From DAOUAT01 sp964551735 (GTDB taxonomy: Bacteria; Chloroflexota; Anaerolineae; CG2-30-64-16): 46,108 nt of DNA. The notes under the pieces are model-generated. The model was given only the letters and a program-made list of their open reading frames with translations. It did no database searches and had not been told where the DNA came from. Location: contig CAZKEF010000042.1 of the NCBI GenBank assembly GCA_964551735.1, forward strand, positions 1 to 46,108, written 5' to 3'. A program made the position numbers and the translations under genes. Below are positions 39,113 through 46,108 of the stretch, in pieces. How positions within the stretch are numbered: position 1 is the first letter of the stretch; every line of letters starts with the position of its first letter.

Positions 39113-39535
39113 ATGTCTGAGGAAACGAAAGTTGAGCGCAACATCGCCGACGAGTTGAACAAGCTCGGCAAGCAAGTGGCCGATGCCATCAAGGCGGCCT
39201 GGGAGAGCGAGGATCGCAAGAAGCTACAGACGGAGATCACGGAAGGTTTTCAGAACTTCGGCGCGCAGGTGACCGAGGCCCTGGATAAGGCCAGCGAGAG
39301 CGAGACCGCCAGGGAACTGCGTGAGAAGGCTGAGAAGGTGGTCGATGACCTGCGCGAGAGCGATGTGGTCGAAGAGGTGCGCAAGGGTATCTTGACCGGC
39401 CTGGATGCGCTGAACCGTGAGCTGGGCAAACTGCTGGTGAAGTTAGAAACCAAGCCGGCTGCCGAGCCGCCCGCTGAGGCCCCTGTCGAGCCTGCGCCGC
39501 CGGCCGACCCGGAGCCCGAAGCGCCGGCTGAATGA
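39113..39535 (+). CDS. Charged helical protein with Pro/Ala/Glu tail
   Basis: This 140-aa protein has long amphipathic helices (NIADELNKLGKQVADAIKAA, DDLRESDVVEEVRKGI) and a low-complexity tail of AEPP/PVEPAPP repeats. It resembles apolipoprotein-like or stress-type helical proteins often found in Chloroflexota, but I cannot assign a family. A strong GGAAGGAGG ribosome-binding site precedes the ATG. It is convergent with the beta-lactamase-like gene across a palindromic spacer. Confidence 0.85.
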   Translation: MSEETKVERNIADELNKLGKQVADAIKAAWESEDRKKLQTEITEGFQNFGAQVTEALDKASESETARELREKAEKVVDDLRESDVVEEVRKGILTGLDALNRELGKLLVKLETKPAAEPPAEAPVEPAPPADPEPEAPAE

Positions 39536-39556
39536 CGGCTCTTCGCCCAAGAAGTG

Positions 39557-39648
39557 GGGGCGGGTTTCTCGCGAATACTGCACGCGCGCCTGGCATGAGC
39601 GCAGTTTGATGGCCGCGCATCCCTCGTTGCAGTGGAGAAACTCGCCCC
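39557..39648. repeat. Long inverted repeat between convergent genes
   Basis: GGGGCGGGTTTCTC (39557-39570) and GAGAAACTCGCCCC (39635-39648) are inverted with one mismatch around a 64-nt loop. The right arm touches the stop region of the hydrolase gene. It may be a mobile palindromic repeat and may act as a bidirectional transcription barrier. Confidence 0.7.
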
Positions 39649-41075
39649 TACTGTTTTTCCGCAGCATACGCCTCAAAGAAATTCCACGTCGCGCGGGCCA
39701 TGTCTTGCATGGTTGGGTTTGAGAAATGCCACTCCAGCCACGTCGGCCGGTAGAGGAAGACCGTGAGCACGTACGGGCCGGCCGGTCCCCAGATAGCCGC
39801 GACGTCACCATGGGTGTCGGGCACGTAACCGTGTTTGTGCACCGCCCTGGCGCCTTCAGGCAGGCCACCCAGCAGTAGCTCCGTCATCTCGTTCAGCGCC
39901 ATGAAATCCAGCGCCTGTTGGCACTCAGCGGGGGTGATTTGGTTGTTGTAGGCCGCGATGAGCGCGCCGCCCCCTTCGCTGCACGCCACCAGCATTTGCA
40001 GCGCGCTGCCGATGTCGCGTGGGGTGGTCTGCATGTAGGGGTCGGGTTGGGTGTTCAGGTCGGTCCGGCTGTTGGCTTCGGTGACGATGCGTGGAGCGGA
40101 TGCCAGCTTACGATCGTAGGGCGCGGCCATGAAGGTGTTCTTCATCCCCAGCGCTTTGAATGCCTGGTTTATGGCGCGCACCCCCGCGTCCCAGTCACCA
40201 TCGCCGATGATGCCCAGCATCAGGTTAGCCGTGAAGTTGCCGCTGAGCTGCATGGTCTCGCTGATGATCTTCCGCGTATCCGGGTCGAGCGGACCATCCA
40301 GCATGCGGTAGACCTGCGTCATGATCGGGATCTTCAATGTGCTGGTGCCCGCGTAGGCGACATCGGCGTTAATGGCAACCTCCTCGCCGGTCGGCAGGTA
40401 GTGGAGCCAGGCGCTGGCGATGCCGGGGAACGCATCCAACCGGGCCTGAAGCAATGTGCCCAGCGCCTTGATGTCCAACGGCGGCGCAGGTGTCTCAGCT
40501 ACCGCCAGGTGGACGACCCGCTCGGCCGGCCTGGCCAGCGCGGCCAGGAGCAGCGCGCGGGACGCGGGCATGTCCATGGCTGTGCCGGGGGTTCCGGGCG
40601 CCAGGGCCAGGGCCTCGACCAACGGCTGCGGGGCGCCGGGGGCCCGGTCATAGCGCGCGGCGATATCGGCCAGCCACCCATCCAGCGCTGCGTCGTCCAG
40701 CGTGTAGCGCAACGGGACATCCACGGTGTGCGGAGCGCGATGGAGTGAGTCTTCCACCAGGTAGCGGAGCAGCCGGCCTGGGGTGTTGTAGGTCTGCGCT
40801 TCCGCGATCATTCCCTCAGTATCGGCCCGGAAACCCACGGTCTCCGGCCGTAGCAGGATGCGTTGCTGGCTGTAGTAGACCTCTAGCGGCTCTTCCAACC
40901 CGCGGTTGAGCGCCGCCACCACCTCGGCCTCGGTCGCGCCGGTCACCGCCAGCCCACCCAGCCGCACCCAAGATGGCACCACACCGGCCACCCGACGATA
41001 GCGGATGTAGGGCGCAGCCAGGAGCGCGGCCGCGATGAAGGTGAGGGTGAGGAGGGTGAGCGTTAGTCTGCGCAT
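39648..41075 (-). CDS. Class A beta-lactamase-like serine hydrolase, membrane-anchored
   Basis: This 475-aa protein has an N-terminal membrane helix or signal (residues ~4-22). A VanW/peptidoglycan-binding-like region follows (GGLAVTGATEAEVVAALNRG, ETVGFRADTEGMI). The hydrolase domain has the SxxK motif in GTSTLKIPI, an SGN motif (SGNFTANL), and KHG in place of KTG near HKHGYVPDTHGDV. It is likely an extracytoplasmic peptidase or carboxypeptidase acting on cell wall; beta-lactamase activity is not implied. It is 27 nt downstream of guaA, in the same direction. Confidence 0.87.
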   Translation of the reverse strand: MRRLTLTLLTLTFIAAALLAAPYIRYRRVAGVVPSWVRLGGLAVTGATEAEVVAALNRGLEEPLEVYYSQQRILLRPETVGFRADTEGMIAEAQTYNTPGRLLRYLVEDSLHRAPHTVDVPLRYTLDDAALDGWLADIAARYDRAPGAPQPLVEALALAPGTPGTAMDMPASRALLLAALARPAERVVHLAVAETPAPPLDIKALGTLLQARLDAFPGIASAWLHYLPTGEEVAINADVAYAGTSTLKIPIMTQVYRMLDGPLDPDTRKIISETMQLSGNFTANLMLGIIGDGDWDAGVRAINQAFKALGMKNTFMAAPYDRKLASAPRIVTEANSRTDLNTQPDPYMQTTPRDIGSALQMLVACSEGGGALIAAYNNQITPAECQQALDFMALNEMTELLLGGLPEGARAVHKHGYVPDTHGDVAAIWGPAGPYVLTVFLYRPTWLEWHFSNPTMQDMARATWNFFEAYAAEKQ

Positions 41076-41102
41076 GATTCTGAACGTTGGAGCGTTATAA
41101 CG

Positions 41103-42671
41103 TTATTCCCACTCAATCGTCGCCGGCGGCTTGGAACTGATGTCGTAGACCACGCGGTTGACGGCGGGTATTTCGTTGACAATGCGGCTGCTGATGCGGG
41201 CCATGAGCTCGTAGGGCAGGCGAGCCCAATCGGCCGTCATGAAGTCGTCGGTGGTGACGGCGCGCAGGGCAACCGTGTCCGCATAGGTGCGGCCATCGCC
41301 CATGACGCCCACCGAGCGCACCGGCAGCAGCACGGCGAAAGCCTGTGAAGTTGCGCGATAGAGCCCGGCGGCCCGTAACTCCTCCAGGAAGATGGCGTCG
41401 GCGCGGCGCAGCGTCTCCAGCCGTTCCCAGGTGACCTCGCCGATGATGCGGATGGCCAGGCCGGGGCCGGGGAAGGGGTGGCGCCACACGATCTCGGCGG
41501 GCAGGCCCAGCGCCTCGCCCACCTGCCGCACCTCGTCCTTGAACAGGCTGCGCAGCGGCTCAATGAGCCGAAAGGTCATATCTTCGGGCAGGCCACCGAC
41601 GTTGTGATGGGTCTTGATGGTTCGTGCTGTGCGTTGGTCATCACGGCTGGCCGATTCGATCACGTCGGGATAGAGGGTGCCCTGAGCCAGGAACTGCGCG
41701 TGGCCTCCACCGGCCGCCACGGCTTGCGCCTCGGCTGCCTCGAAGGTGCGCACGAAGCGCGCGCCGATGCGCTTGCGTTTTAGCTCGGGATCGGTCACCC
41801 CCGCCAGGTCGGAGAGGAACTCCTCGGCCGTGTTGACTGCGAGCAGGCGCATGCCCAGGTGGCGCTGGAAGGTCTCGATCACCTGGCTGGCCTCTCCTTG
41901 TCGCAGCAGGCCGTGATCCACGAACACGCAGGTGAGCCGGTCGCCCACGGCGCGGTGGATGAGCGCAGCGGTCACGGCCGAGTCCACCCCGCCGCTCAGC
42001 CCGCAGACCACCTGGCCGTCGCCCACCTGCGCGGCGATGCTGGCCACTGATTCCGCGATGACGTTGGCCGGGGTCCAGTCAGGCCGGCAGCCGCAGACGT
42101 CCAGCACGAAGTTTCCCAGCAGGTCTTTGCCCTGGGGCGTGTGCTGCACCTCGGGGTGGAACTGCACGCCATAGACGCCGCGCGTTACATCGCCCATGAT
42201 CGCTACCGAAGACGCAGTGACCCCCAGCGGCGCAAAAGTAGGCGGCAGGTCTACGACGTGATCGCCGTGGCTCATCCAGACCTGCATTTCCAGGGGCAGG
42301 CCGCGCAGCAGCGATACCTGCTCTGCGTCGGCCACGATGGTCAGCGTGGCGTGGCCATACTCGCGGCGCGCGGCCGGGTCAACGCGGCCGCCCAGGTTGT
42401 GCGCCAGTAGTTGCATGCCGTAGCAGATGCCGAGCACCGGCCGGCCCGAGTCCAGCACGAACCACGGCAGGGCCGGCGCGCCGGTCTCGTACACGCTGGC
42501 CGGCCCGCCCGACAGGATGTAGCCCTTGGGATTCAGGGCCGCGAAGCGCTCAGCCGGCGCGTGCCAAGGGATCAGCTCGCAATAGACCCGCAGCTCGCGC
42601 ACGCGGCGGGCGATCAGTTGCGCGGTCTGCGAACCGTAGTCCAGGATGGCGATGGTGTCGTGCGTGGTCAT
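41103..42671 (-). CDS. guaA: GMP synthase (glutamine-hydrolysing)
   Basis: This 522-aa enzyme makes GMP from XMP. It has a class I glutamine amidotransferase domain (GICYGMQLL nucleophile Cys, FHPEV His) and an ATP pyrophosphatase domain with LSGGVDSAVTAAL. The dimerisation domain ends NRVVYDISSKPPATIEWE. Length is canonical. A CGGAG ribosome-binding site precedes the ATG. Its neighbour xpt also handles XMP/xanthine, so the two form a purine salvage pair. Confidence 0.98.
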   Translation of the reverse strand: MTTHDTIAILDYGSQTAQLIARRVRELRVYCELIPWHAPAERFAALNPKGYILSGGPASVYETGAPALPWFVLDSGRPVLGICYGMQLLAHNLGGRVDPAARREYGHATLTIVADAEQVSLLRGLPLEMQVWMSHGDHVVDLPPTFAPLGVTASSVAIMGDVTRGVYGVQFHPEVQHTPQGKDLLGNFVLDVCGCRPDWTPANVIAESVASIAAQVGDGQVVCGLSGGVDSAVTAALIHRAVGDRLTCVFVDHGLLRQGEASQVIETFQRHLGMRLLAVNTAEEFLSDLAGVTDPELKRKRIGARFVRTFEAAEAQAVAAGGGHAQFLAQGTLYPDVIESASRDDQRTARTIKTHHNVGGLPEDMTFRLIEPLRSLFKDEVRQVGEALGLPAEIVWRHPFPGPGLAIRIIGEVTWERLETLRRADAIFLEELRAAGLYRATSQAFAVLLPVRSVGVMGDGRTYADTVALRAVTTDDFMTADWARLPYELMARISSRIVNEIPAVNRVVYDISSKPPATIEWE

Positions 42672-42728
42672 GAGCGCTCCGTAGTGCGTGATGCGTACTG
42701 CGTATCTCGTACTGTATACTGCGTGTAG
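42672..42728. repeat. Short-period repeat of the GCGTACTGCGTA type in the guaA leader
   Basis: Degenerate units GTAGTGCGTGATGCGTACTG and CGTATCTCGTACTGTATACTG run through the 5' leader of guaA between the promoter and the start. The unit also appears at 17049-17066. Confidence 0.6.
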
Positions 42729-42756
42729 ATTCTAGCGAGCAGTCTTCGGCCTCCAA
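42729..42756 (-). promoter_or_regulatory. guaA promoter
   Basis: TTGGAG (42751-42756) and TAGAAT (42729-42734) are 16 nt apart in the xpt-guaA gap, so guaA can be transcribed separately from xpt. Confidence 0.55.
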
Positions 42757-42771
42757 CCGGCGGTGTCCAGG

Positions 42772-43344
42772 CTACTCCTCCAACACGATCTTCCCATTGT
42801 CCATGCTCGTGATCACTGCCAGCGTTTCGATGGGGACGCCCAGGTCGGCCAGGGCCGCGCGGCCGCCTTCGAAGCGCTTTTCGATCACTGCGCCGATGCC
42901 AACCAACTGTGCGCCAGATTTCTGTACCAGGTTGACCAGGGCGCGGATGGTTTCTCCGCGAGCCAGGAAGTCGTCAATCACCAGGGCATGGTCGCGCGGG
43001 CCCAGGAACTCCGGCGAGATCATCAGTTCGGTCATGACCCCTTTGGTGTGCGAGGGCGCGGAGGCGGTCATGGCGTTGGGGTGCATGGTCACGGGCTTAG
43101 TCTTGCGCGCGTAGACCACCGGGATGCCCAGGGCCAGGGCAGTTGTCAGCGCGGGCGCGATGCCGCTGATCTCGGCCGTGACGATCTTGTTCGCGCCCAG
43201 GTGCGCGAAACGCGCGGCAAGCGCTCCGCCGACAGCCAGCATCAAGGCTGGGTCCACCTGGTGGTTGATGAAGGAATCAACCTTGAGGATGCCGTGTCCC
43301 ATATTGACTCCTTCGCGGATAATACGATCTTTGAGCAGTTGCAT
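42772..43344 (-). CDS. xpt: Xanthine phosphoribosyltransferase
   Basis: This 190-aa enzyme converts xanthine plus PRPP to XMP. It matches Xpt with MQLLKDRIIREGVNMGHGIL, ISGIAPALTTALALGIPVVY and the PRPP loop ALVIDDFLARGETI. Its product feeds guaA directly downstream. AAAGGAGG lies upstream of the ATG. I looked for a purine riboswitch in the leader and saw none. Confidence 0.97.
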   Translation of the reverse strand: MQLLKDRIIREGVNMGHGILKVDSFINHQVDPALMLAVGGALAARFAHLGANKIVTAEISGIAPALTTALALGIPVVYARKTKPVTMHPNAMTASAPSHTKGVMTELMISPEFLGPRDHALVIDDFLARGETIRALVNLVQKSGAQLVGIGAVIEKRFEGGRAALADLGVPIETLAVITSMDNGKIVLEE

Positions 43345-43457
43345 GGACGAGTCCTCCTTTGCGAATCGGACAGCGGTAAGCCACTATTGTAGAGCGGAAC
43401 GCGGGAAAAGCGAAATTCCGGGCAGGAAACGCGAAAGCATGATCTATGAAACGTTAT

Positions 43458-43486
43458 TTGAAGGGTTCACGTCGTTGGTGTATAAT
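43458..43486 (+). promoter_or_regulatory. Promoter of the SUMF1-like gene
   Basis: TTGAAG (43458-43463) and perfect TATAAT (43481-43486) are 17 nt apart. The leader is ~62 nt and ends in AAGGAGG. Confidence 0.85.
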
Positions 43487-43555
43487 GGTGTGCACGAAAG
43501 CGTTCCTGGGCAGAGATATCGAGATCCGAGACGATTTCTGACAAGGAGGTGCGAG

Positions 43556-44488
43556 ATGAAAGCCCTGTCGCATGCTCGTTGGGTGCTGCCGATCGTCGTG
43601 GGTGGGCTTTTTTGCTTCACTGTTCTGCTGGCTTGGGGCCTTTGGCCGGGCAATGCTGCCGAAGCGCAAGACAGCTCCGTGCCAGTGTCCACGCCTGTCT
43701 TCGACCATTGGTCGTACCTACCGTTGGTGGCGCAGAACTTCAAGCCGATCATTGTGCCCGAAGGGATGGTGTTTGTCCCCGCTGGCACGTTTACCATGGG
43801 CTGCGATCGATTGCATAATGATGGTGTCACCTGTAATCAATGGGAGCTGCCGCTTCATACAGTGTACCTGAATCCCTTTTACATCGACAAACATGAGGTT
43901 ACCAACGCAGAGTACGCGCAATGTGTGGCAGCAGGCAATTGCACAGCGCCGGCCGAGGTTCAGTCCTTCACCCGTCCCTCCTATTATGATAATTCCGATT
44001 ATGCAGACTACCCGGTGATCCACGTGACCTGGGATCAGGCGGATGCGTACTGCCGGTGGGTGGGTAAACGGCTGCCGACGGAGGCTGAGTGGGAAAAGGC
44101 CGTGCGCGGGGCAAGCGATACGCGCGCGTATCCGTGGGGCGATACATCACCGGTGTGTACGCTGGCGAATTTCTATATCTTCAGCACGGAGACCTATTGC
44201 GTGGGTGACACTAGCGCCACCGGTAGCTATCCGGATGGCCTCAGCCCTTACGGTGCGTTGGATATGGCAGGCAATGTGTGGGAATGGGTTAATGACTGGT
44301 ATGATGCCGATTACTATAAGAGTTCACCGTACGCTAATCCGCCGGGACCGGAGACTGGGGAGTTCAAGGTGCAACGGGGCGGCGCGTGGAGCAGTCCGTC
44401 CGGGTTCATCCGCGCTGCGTCTCGCCTGTGGAACGCTCCTTACGAGTTCGATGATGAGATCGGCTTCCGTTGCGCTCGTTCCCATTGA
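43556..44488 (+). CDS. Secreted SUMF1/FGE-fold protein lacking catalytic cysteines
   Basis: This 310-aa protein has a signal peptide (hydrophobic residues ~10-33, ending AEAQ) and a YLPLVAQNF segment. A complete formylglycine-generating-enzyme-type fold follows: MVFVPAGTFTMGCD, FYIDKHEVTNAEY, KRLPTEAEWEKAVRG, LDMAGNVWEWVNDWY and the last strand VQRGGAWSSPSGFIRA. The two copper-binding cysteines near the final RGG-W motif of true FGE are replaced, so formylglycine formation is unlikely; binding or structural use outside the cell is more plausible. The start at 43556 has AAGGAGG. An in-frame extension to 43124 overlaps xpt antisense and is rejected. Confidence 0.92.
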   Translation: MKALSHARWVLPIVVGGLFCFTVLLAWGLWPGNAAEAQDSSVPVSTPVFDHWSYLPLVAQNFKPIIVPEGMVFVPAGTFTMGCDRLHNDGVTCNQWELPLHTVYLNPFYIDKHEVTNAEYAQCVAAGNCTAPAEVQSFTRPSYYDNSDYADYPVIHVTWDQADAYCRWVGKRLPTEAEWEKAVRGASDTRAYPWGDTSPVCTLANFYIFSTETYCVGDTSATGSYPDGLSPYGALDMAGNVWEWVNDWYDADYYKSSPYANPPGPETGEFKVQRGGAWSSPSGFIRAASRLWNAPYEFDDEIGFRCARSH

Positions 44489-44591
44489 ATTCAGTTCTTG
44501 GATATCCAGAAACAGACGGTCGCAAATGGCGGCGGGCAAATGGGGCCTGGCCGTCAACGCTGCTCATCTGGTCCTACCAGCAGGGCGCGGA

Positions 44592-45629
44592 TCACCGCCG
44601 CCAATGGATCTCTGGCCGCGACCAGTTGCGCAGCCGCCAGGCCCAGCCGGCCGGGTAGCCCAGCATTTTGGCGATGTCGCCGGCCGCGCGGACAAGGGGG
44701 ATCAAGAGCACGGCCTTGATACGCTCGACCGGCGCCAGGGCTGGCATGTGCGGCCGCAGTCGCCGGTAGGGTGTGGCACAGTAGAATATGACCCCTGCCA
44801 GCAGGACCAGCAGCCAGGCCGGCGTGTGCCAGATGCTTAACGCCAGCAGGCCGGGCAGGGCGACCAAGTAGGTGACATAACGAATCAGGTGTCGCTTGCG
44901 CCACAGGTCAGCCTTACCATCCCCGCGTGCGTAACGATAGTACTGTTTGAAGAACGATTTCAACGTGCCGCGCGGCCGAAAGTGCGCTGCTGCCGCCGGG
45001 GCCCATGCGAACCGCCCTGCGACCTCCCGCAGCCGCAAGTCGAAGATCAGATCTTCGCAGTAATCCAGCCATTCAGGGTAGCCGCCCGCTGCCAGCCACG
45101 CCGCTTTAGTGAATGCCACCGACCGGCTGGAAGGCAGAAAAGTCTCCGGCTTGACATCCTCTAATGCGGGCAGCACTGTCGCGCCCATCGCCATCTCGAA
45201 GGTGGTGCGCACGTCGGGGACGAAGAAGCCGGCTACACATTGCGGATTGCGGACTGTGGATTGCGGAGTGTGTTGTGAGGACGGGTCTCGCTCCGAGCAA
45301 TCCGAAATGGGAAATCTAAAATCCGCGACAAGTTGCTCCAGCCAGGTCGGCTCCAACCAGACCCCGGCATCGGTGGCGGCGATGATCGGGCCGGTTGCCG
45401 ATGCGATGGCGGCGTTGCGGCCGCGGGAGATGTTGGCGCCGGGCTCGACCAGGACGCGCAACGGCAGGCGGTCAGCGTACTCATGGATCACGGCCACGGT
45501 GTTGTCACGCGAACCGCCATCTACGATGACTACCTCGTCGGGCGGGCGGGTCTGCGCGACCACGCTATCCAGCAGTTGGCGGATGGCTTCCCCTTCGTTG
45601 AGGACGGTGCAGATCAGAGAGGTGCGCAT
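44592..45629 (-). CDS. Family 2 glycosyltransferase with repeat-encoded insertion
   Basis: This 345-aa protein has a GT-A fold (ICTVLNEGEAIRQLLDSVVAQ, EVVIVDGGSRDNTV, RNAAIASATGPIIAATDAGV with the DxD-like TDAG). Two or three membrane helices lie near the C-terminus (YLVALPGLLALSIW, LLVLLAGVIFYC). It probably transfers a sugar on the inner membrane face. Residues ~102-131 (FRFPISDCSERD, then PQSTVRNPQ) are encoded by an intergenic-type repeat in frame. Promoter TTGGCG-N17-TATAAT lies only 9 nt before the ATG, so the mRNA is near-leaderless. It is convergent with the SUMF1-like gene. Confidence 0.9.
   Translation of the reverse strand: MRTSLICTVLNEGEAIRQLLDSVVAQTRPPDEVVIVDGGSRDNTVAVIHEYADRLPLRVLVEPGANISRGRNAAIASATGPIIAATDAGVWLEPTWLEQLVADFRFPISDCSERDPSSQHTPQSTVRNPQCVAGFFVPDVRTTFEMAMGATVLPALEDVKPETFLPSSRSVAFTKAAWLAAGGYPEWLDYCEDLIFDLRLREVAGRFAWAPAAAAHFRPRGTLKSFFKQYYRYARGDGKADLWRKRHLIRYVTYLVALPGLLALSIWHTPAWLLVLLAGVIFYCATPYRRLRPHMPALAPVERIKAVLLIPLVRAAGDIAKMLGYPAGWAWRLRNWSRPEIHWRR
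45237..45326. repeat. Intergenic-type repeat (ATTGCGGATTGCGGA family) inside the GT2 gene
   Basis: Units ATTGCGGATTGCGGACTGTGG and AATGGGAAATCTAAAATCC, in opposite sense, span about 90 bp and keep the frame. Translated they give the FRFPISD...PQSTVRNPQ pattern that such repeats produce. The flanking enzyme sequence (LEQLVA ... CVAGFFVPD) is otherwise continuous. Confidence 0.8.
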
Positions 45630-45638
45630 AGTGAGCCG

Positions 45639-45667
45639 ATTATACCAGGACTGCCCTGAAGCGCCAA
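45639..45667 (-). promoter_or_regulatory. GT2 promoter, near-leaderless
   Basis: TTGGCG (45662-45667) and perfect TATAAT (45639-45644) are 17 nt apart on the minus strand. Only 9 nt separate the -10 box from the ATG. Confidence 0.8.
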
Positions 45668-45766
45668 GCGCAGGTTTCAGCCGTGGCCGGTGACGGGATC
45701 GGTCAGCCTGACCAGCAAAGGCTTGATCAGGATGGCTTATACTTTAGAGTTACGGGCATTGCTGAT

Positions 45767-45774
45767 GGTATAAT
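45767..45774 (+). promoter_or_regulatory. Extended -10 promoter of the ABC transporter gene, leaderless
   Basis: A perfect TATAAT (45769-45774) is preceded by TG (TGGTATAAT). No convincing -35 box is present. The ATG is 8 nt beyond the -10 box, which predicts a transcript starting at or within 2 nt of the start codon. Confidence 0.65.
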
Positions 45775-45782
45775 GTCCCGCC

Positions 45783-46108
45783 ATGACGAAACGTGAATTC
45801 CGCCTCGACCACGAGCATCGCTACAACCGTTCCGGCCCGGTGCGGTGGATCCTCTCACATCTGACACGCTATCCCGGCTTCCCATTGGCCGCGTTGCTGG
45901 CCGCGATCCTCAACAACTACTTCTACAGCCAGATCCAGGTCTTGATCGGCCGCGGGTTCGACCTGATCACGACGCCGGGCTGGGCGGCTGAGGCGCTGCT
46001 GCGGTTGGCGCTGACGGTGCTGGGCGCCGCCCTGGGCCAGGGGCTGACCGGTCTGGCGCGCAACTACGCGGTGGAGTTCGTCGCGCAGCGCATCGAGCGG
46101 GACGCGCG
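45783..46108 (+). CDS. ABC exporter, N-terminal membrane domain (partial)
   Basis: The frame is open from ATG 45783 to the window end (108 codons). It begins MTKREFRLDHEHRYNRSGPV and has two hydrophobic helices (PLAALLAAILNNYFYSQIQV; LALTVLGAALGQGL). It reaches NYAVEFVAQRIERDAR, a stretch that is typical of type 1 ABC exporters with a fused ATPase. The nucleotide-binding half lies outside the window. The substrate is unknown. Confidence 0.8.
   Translation, partial: MTKREFRLDHEHRYNRSGPVRWILSHLTRYPGFPLAALLAAILNNYFYSQIQVLIGRGFDLITTPGWAAEALLRLALTVLGAALGQGLTGLARNYAVEFVAQRIERDA

Noticed and set aside
39648..41075. True antibiotic-resistance beta-lactamase
   Set aside because: The KTG motif reads KHG, and the protein has a long wall-binding-like N-terminal part, which better fits a cell-wall serine hydrolase.
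43345..43440. Purine riboswitch upstream of xpt
   Set aside because: The leader is short and lacks the conserved three-way junction core motifs.
43556..44488. Active formylglycine-generating enzyme
   Set aside because: The two cysteines required near the C-terminal RGG-W strand are absent and no sulfatase gene is nearby.
45237..45326. A genuine protein domain with a PQSTVRNPQ motif
   Set aside because: The DNA is a short-period repeat of the ATTGCGGATTGCGGA type; the peptide pattern is a by-product of translating it.

Overview
The window is GC-rich and densely coded, and looks like one contiguous chromosomal stretch of an uncultured Chloroflexota bacterium (Anaerolineae/Caldilineae-like). 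That placement is an inference. It rests on secreted proteins carrying a YLPLV segment, a TatA-TatC fusion, a collinear block fakA-degV-recG-coaD / DUF177-rpmF-fabD-fabG-nusB-tat, and many short-period intergenic repeats of a kind I associate with this phylum. No rRNA, tRNA or CRISPR array was found.

Region 1 (1-4557) is a chromosomal integron. A tyrosine recombinase with the IntI-specific insert (3586-4557, +) is divergent from a run of minus-strand gene cassettes. The cassettes are separated by four attC sites of 94-96 bp, each bounded by GCCTAAC and GTTAGGC, and an attI-side core lies at 3447-3453. In cassette order the contents are an 88-aa unknown, a secreted WAVG-repeat propeller, a hicAB toxin-antitoxin pair with its own promoter and operator, an HTH-nucleotidyltransferase, and a partial fifth cassette cut by the window edge.

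Region 2 (4761-12719) holds a Clp-type AAA+ protein with a degenerate first ATPase ring and, convergent to it, the most unusual locus. This is a 1109-aa protein in which a complete but apparently catalytically degenerate RelA/SpoT scaffold (pseudo-HD, synthetase-like, TGS, helical, Zn-finger, ACT) is fused to a STAND/Orc-like ATPase. It is translationally coupled to a second ATPase of the same type that ends in an OmpR-like winged helix. A divergent Nudix-fold gene shares the intergenic region. I propose this as a candidate undescribed sensor/defence or stress-signalling system.

Region 3 (12785-15861) contains a TSUP permease and a three-gene operon: a Tat lipoprotein with CY-x-P motifs, a radical SAM/SPASM enzyme and an AMMECR1-domain protein. 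It is a candidate peptide- or protein-maturation cassette.

Region 4 (15913-25753) is an acyl-CoA cluster (acyl-CoA dehydrogenase, glutaconate-type CoA-transferase subunits, OB-fold partner plus thiolase). It is interspersed with an NmrA-like oxidoreductase, a HEPN/MNT pair, an HTH/PIN pair and a COG2403 GTPase.

Region 5 (25951-38875) is core housekeeping: Tat translocase, NusB, Asp23 proteins, fatty acid synthesis, L32, CoaD, RecG, DegV/FakA, L28 and ribulose-phosphate epimerase. Region 6 (39113-46108) carries a coiled-coil protein, a class A beta-lactamase-like hydrolase, guaA, xpt, a secreted SUMF1-like protein lacking catalytic cysteines, a GT2 glycosyltransferase and the start of an ABC exporter.

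Two enzymes (thiolase and GT2) carry in-frame copies of the genome's short-period intergenic repeats. Several promoters sit so close to start codons that leaderless transcripts are predicted.
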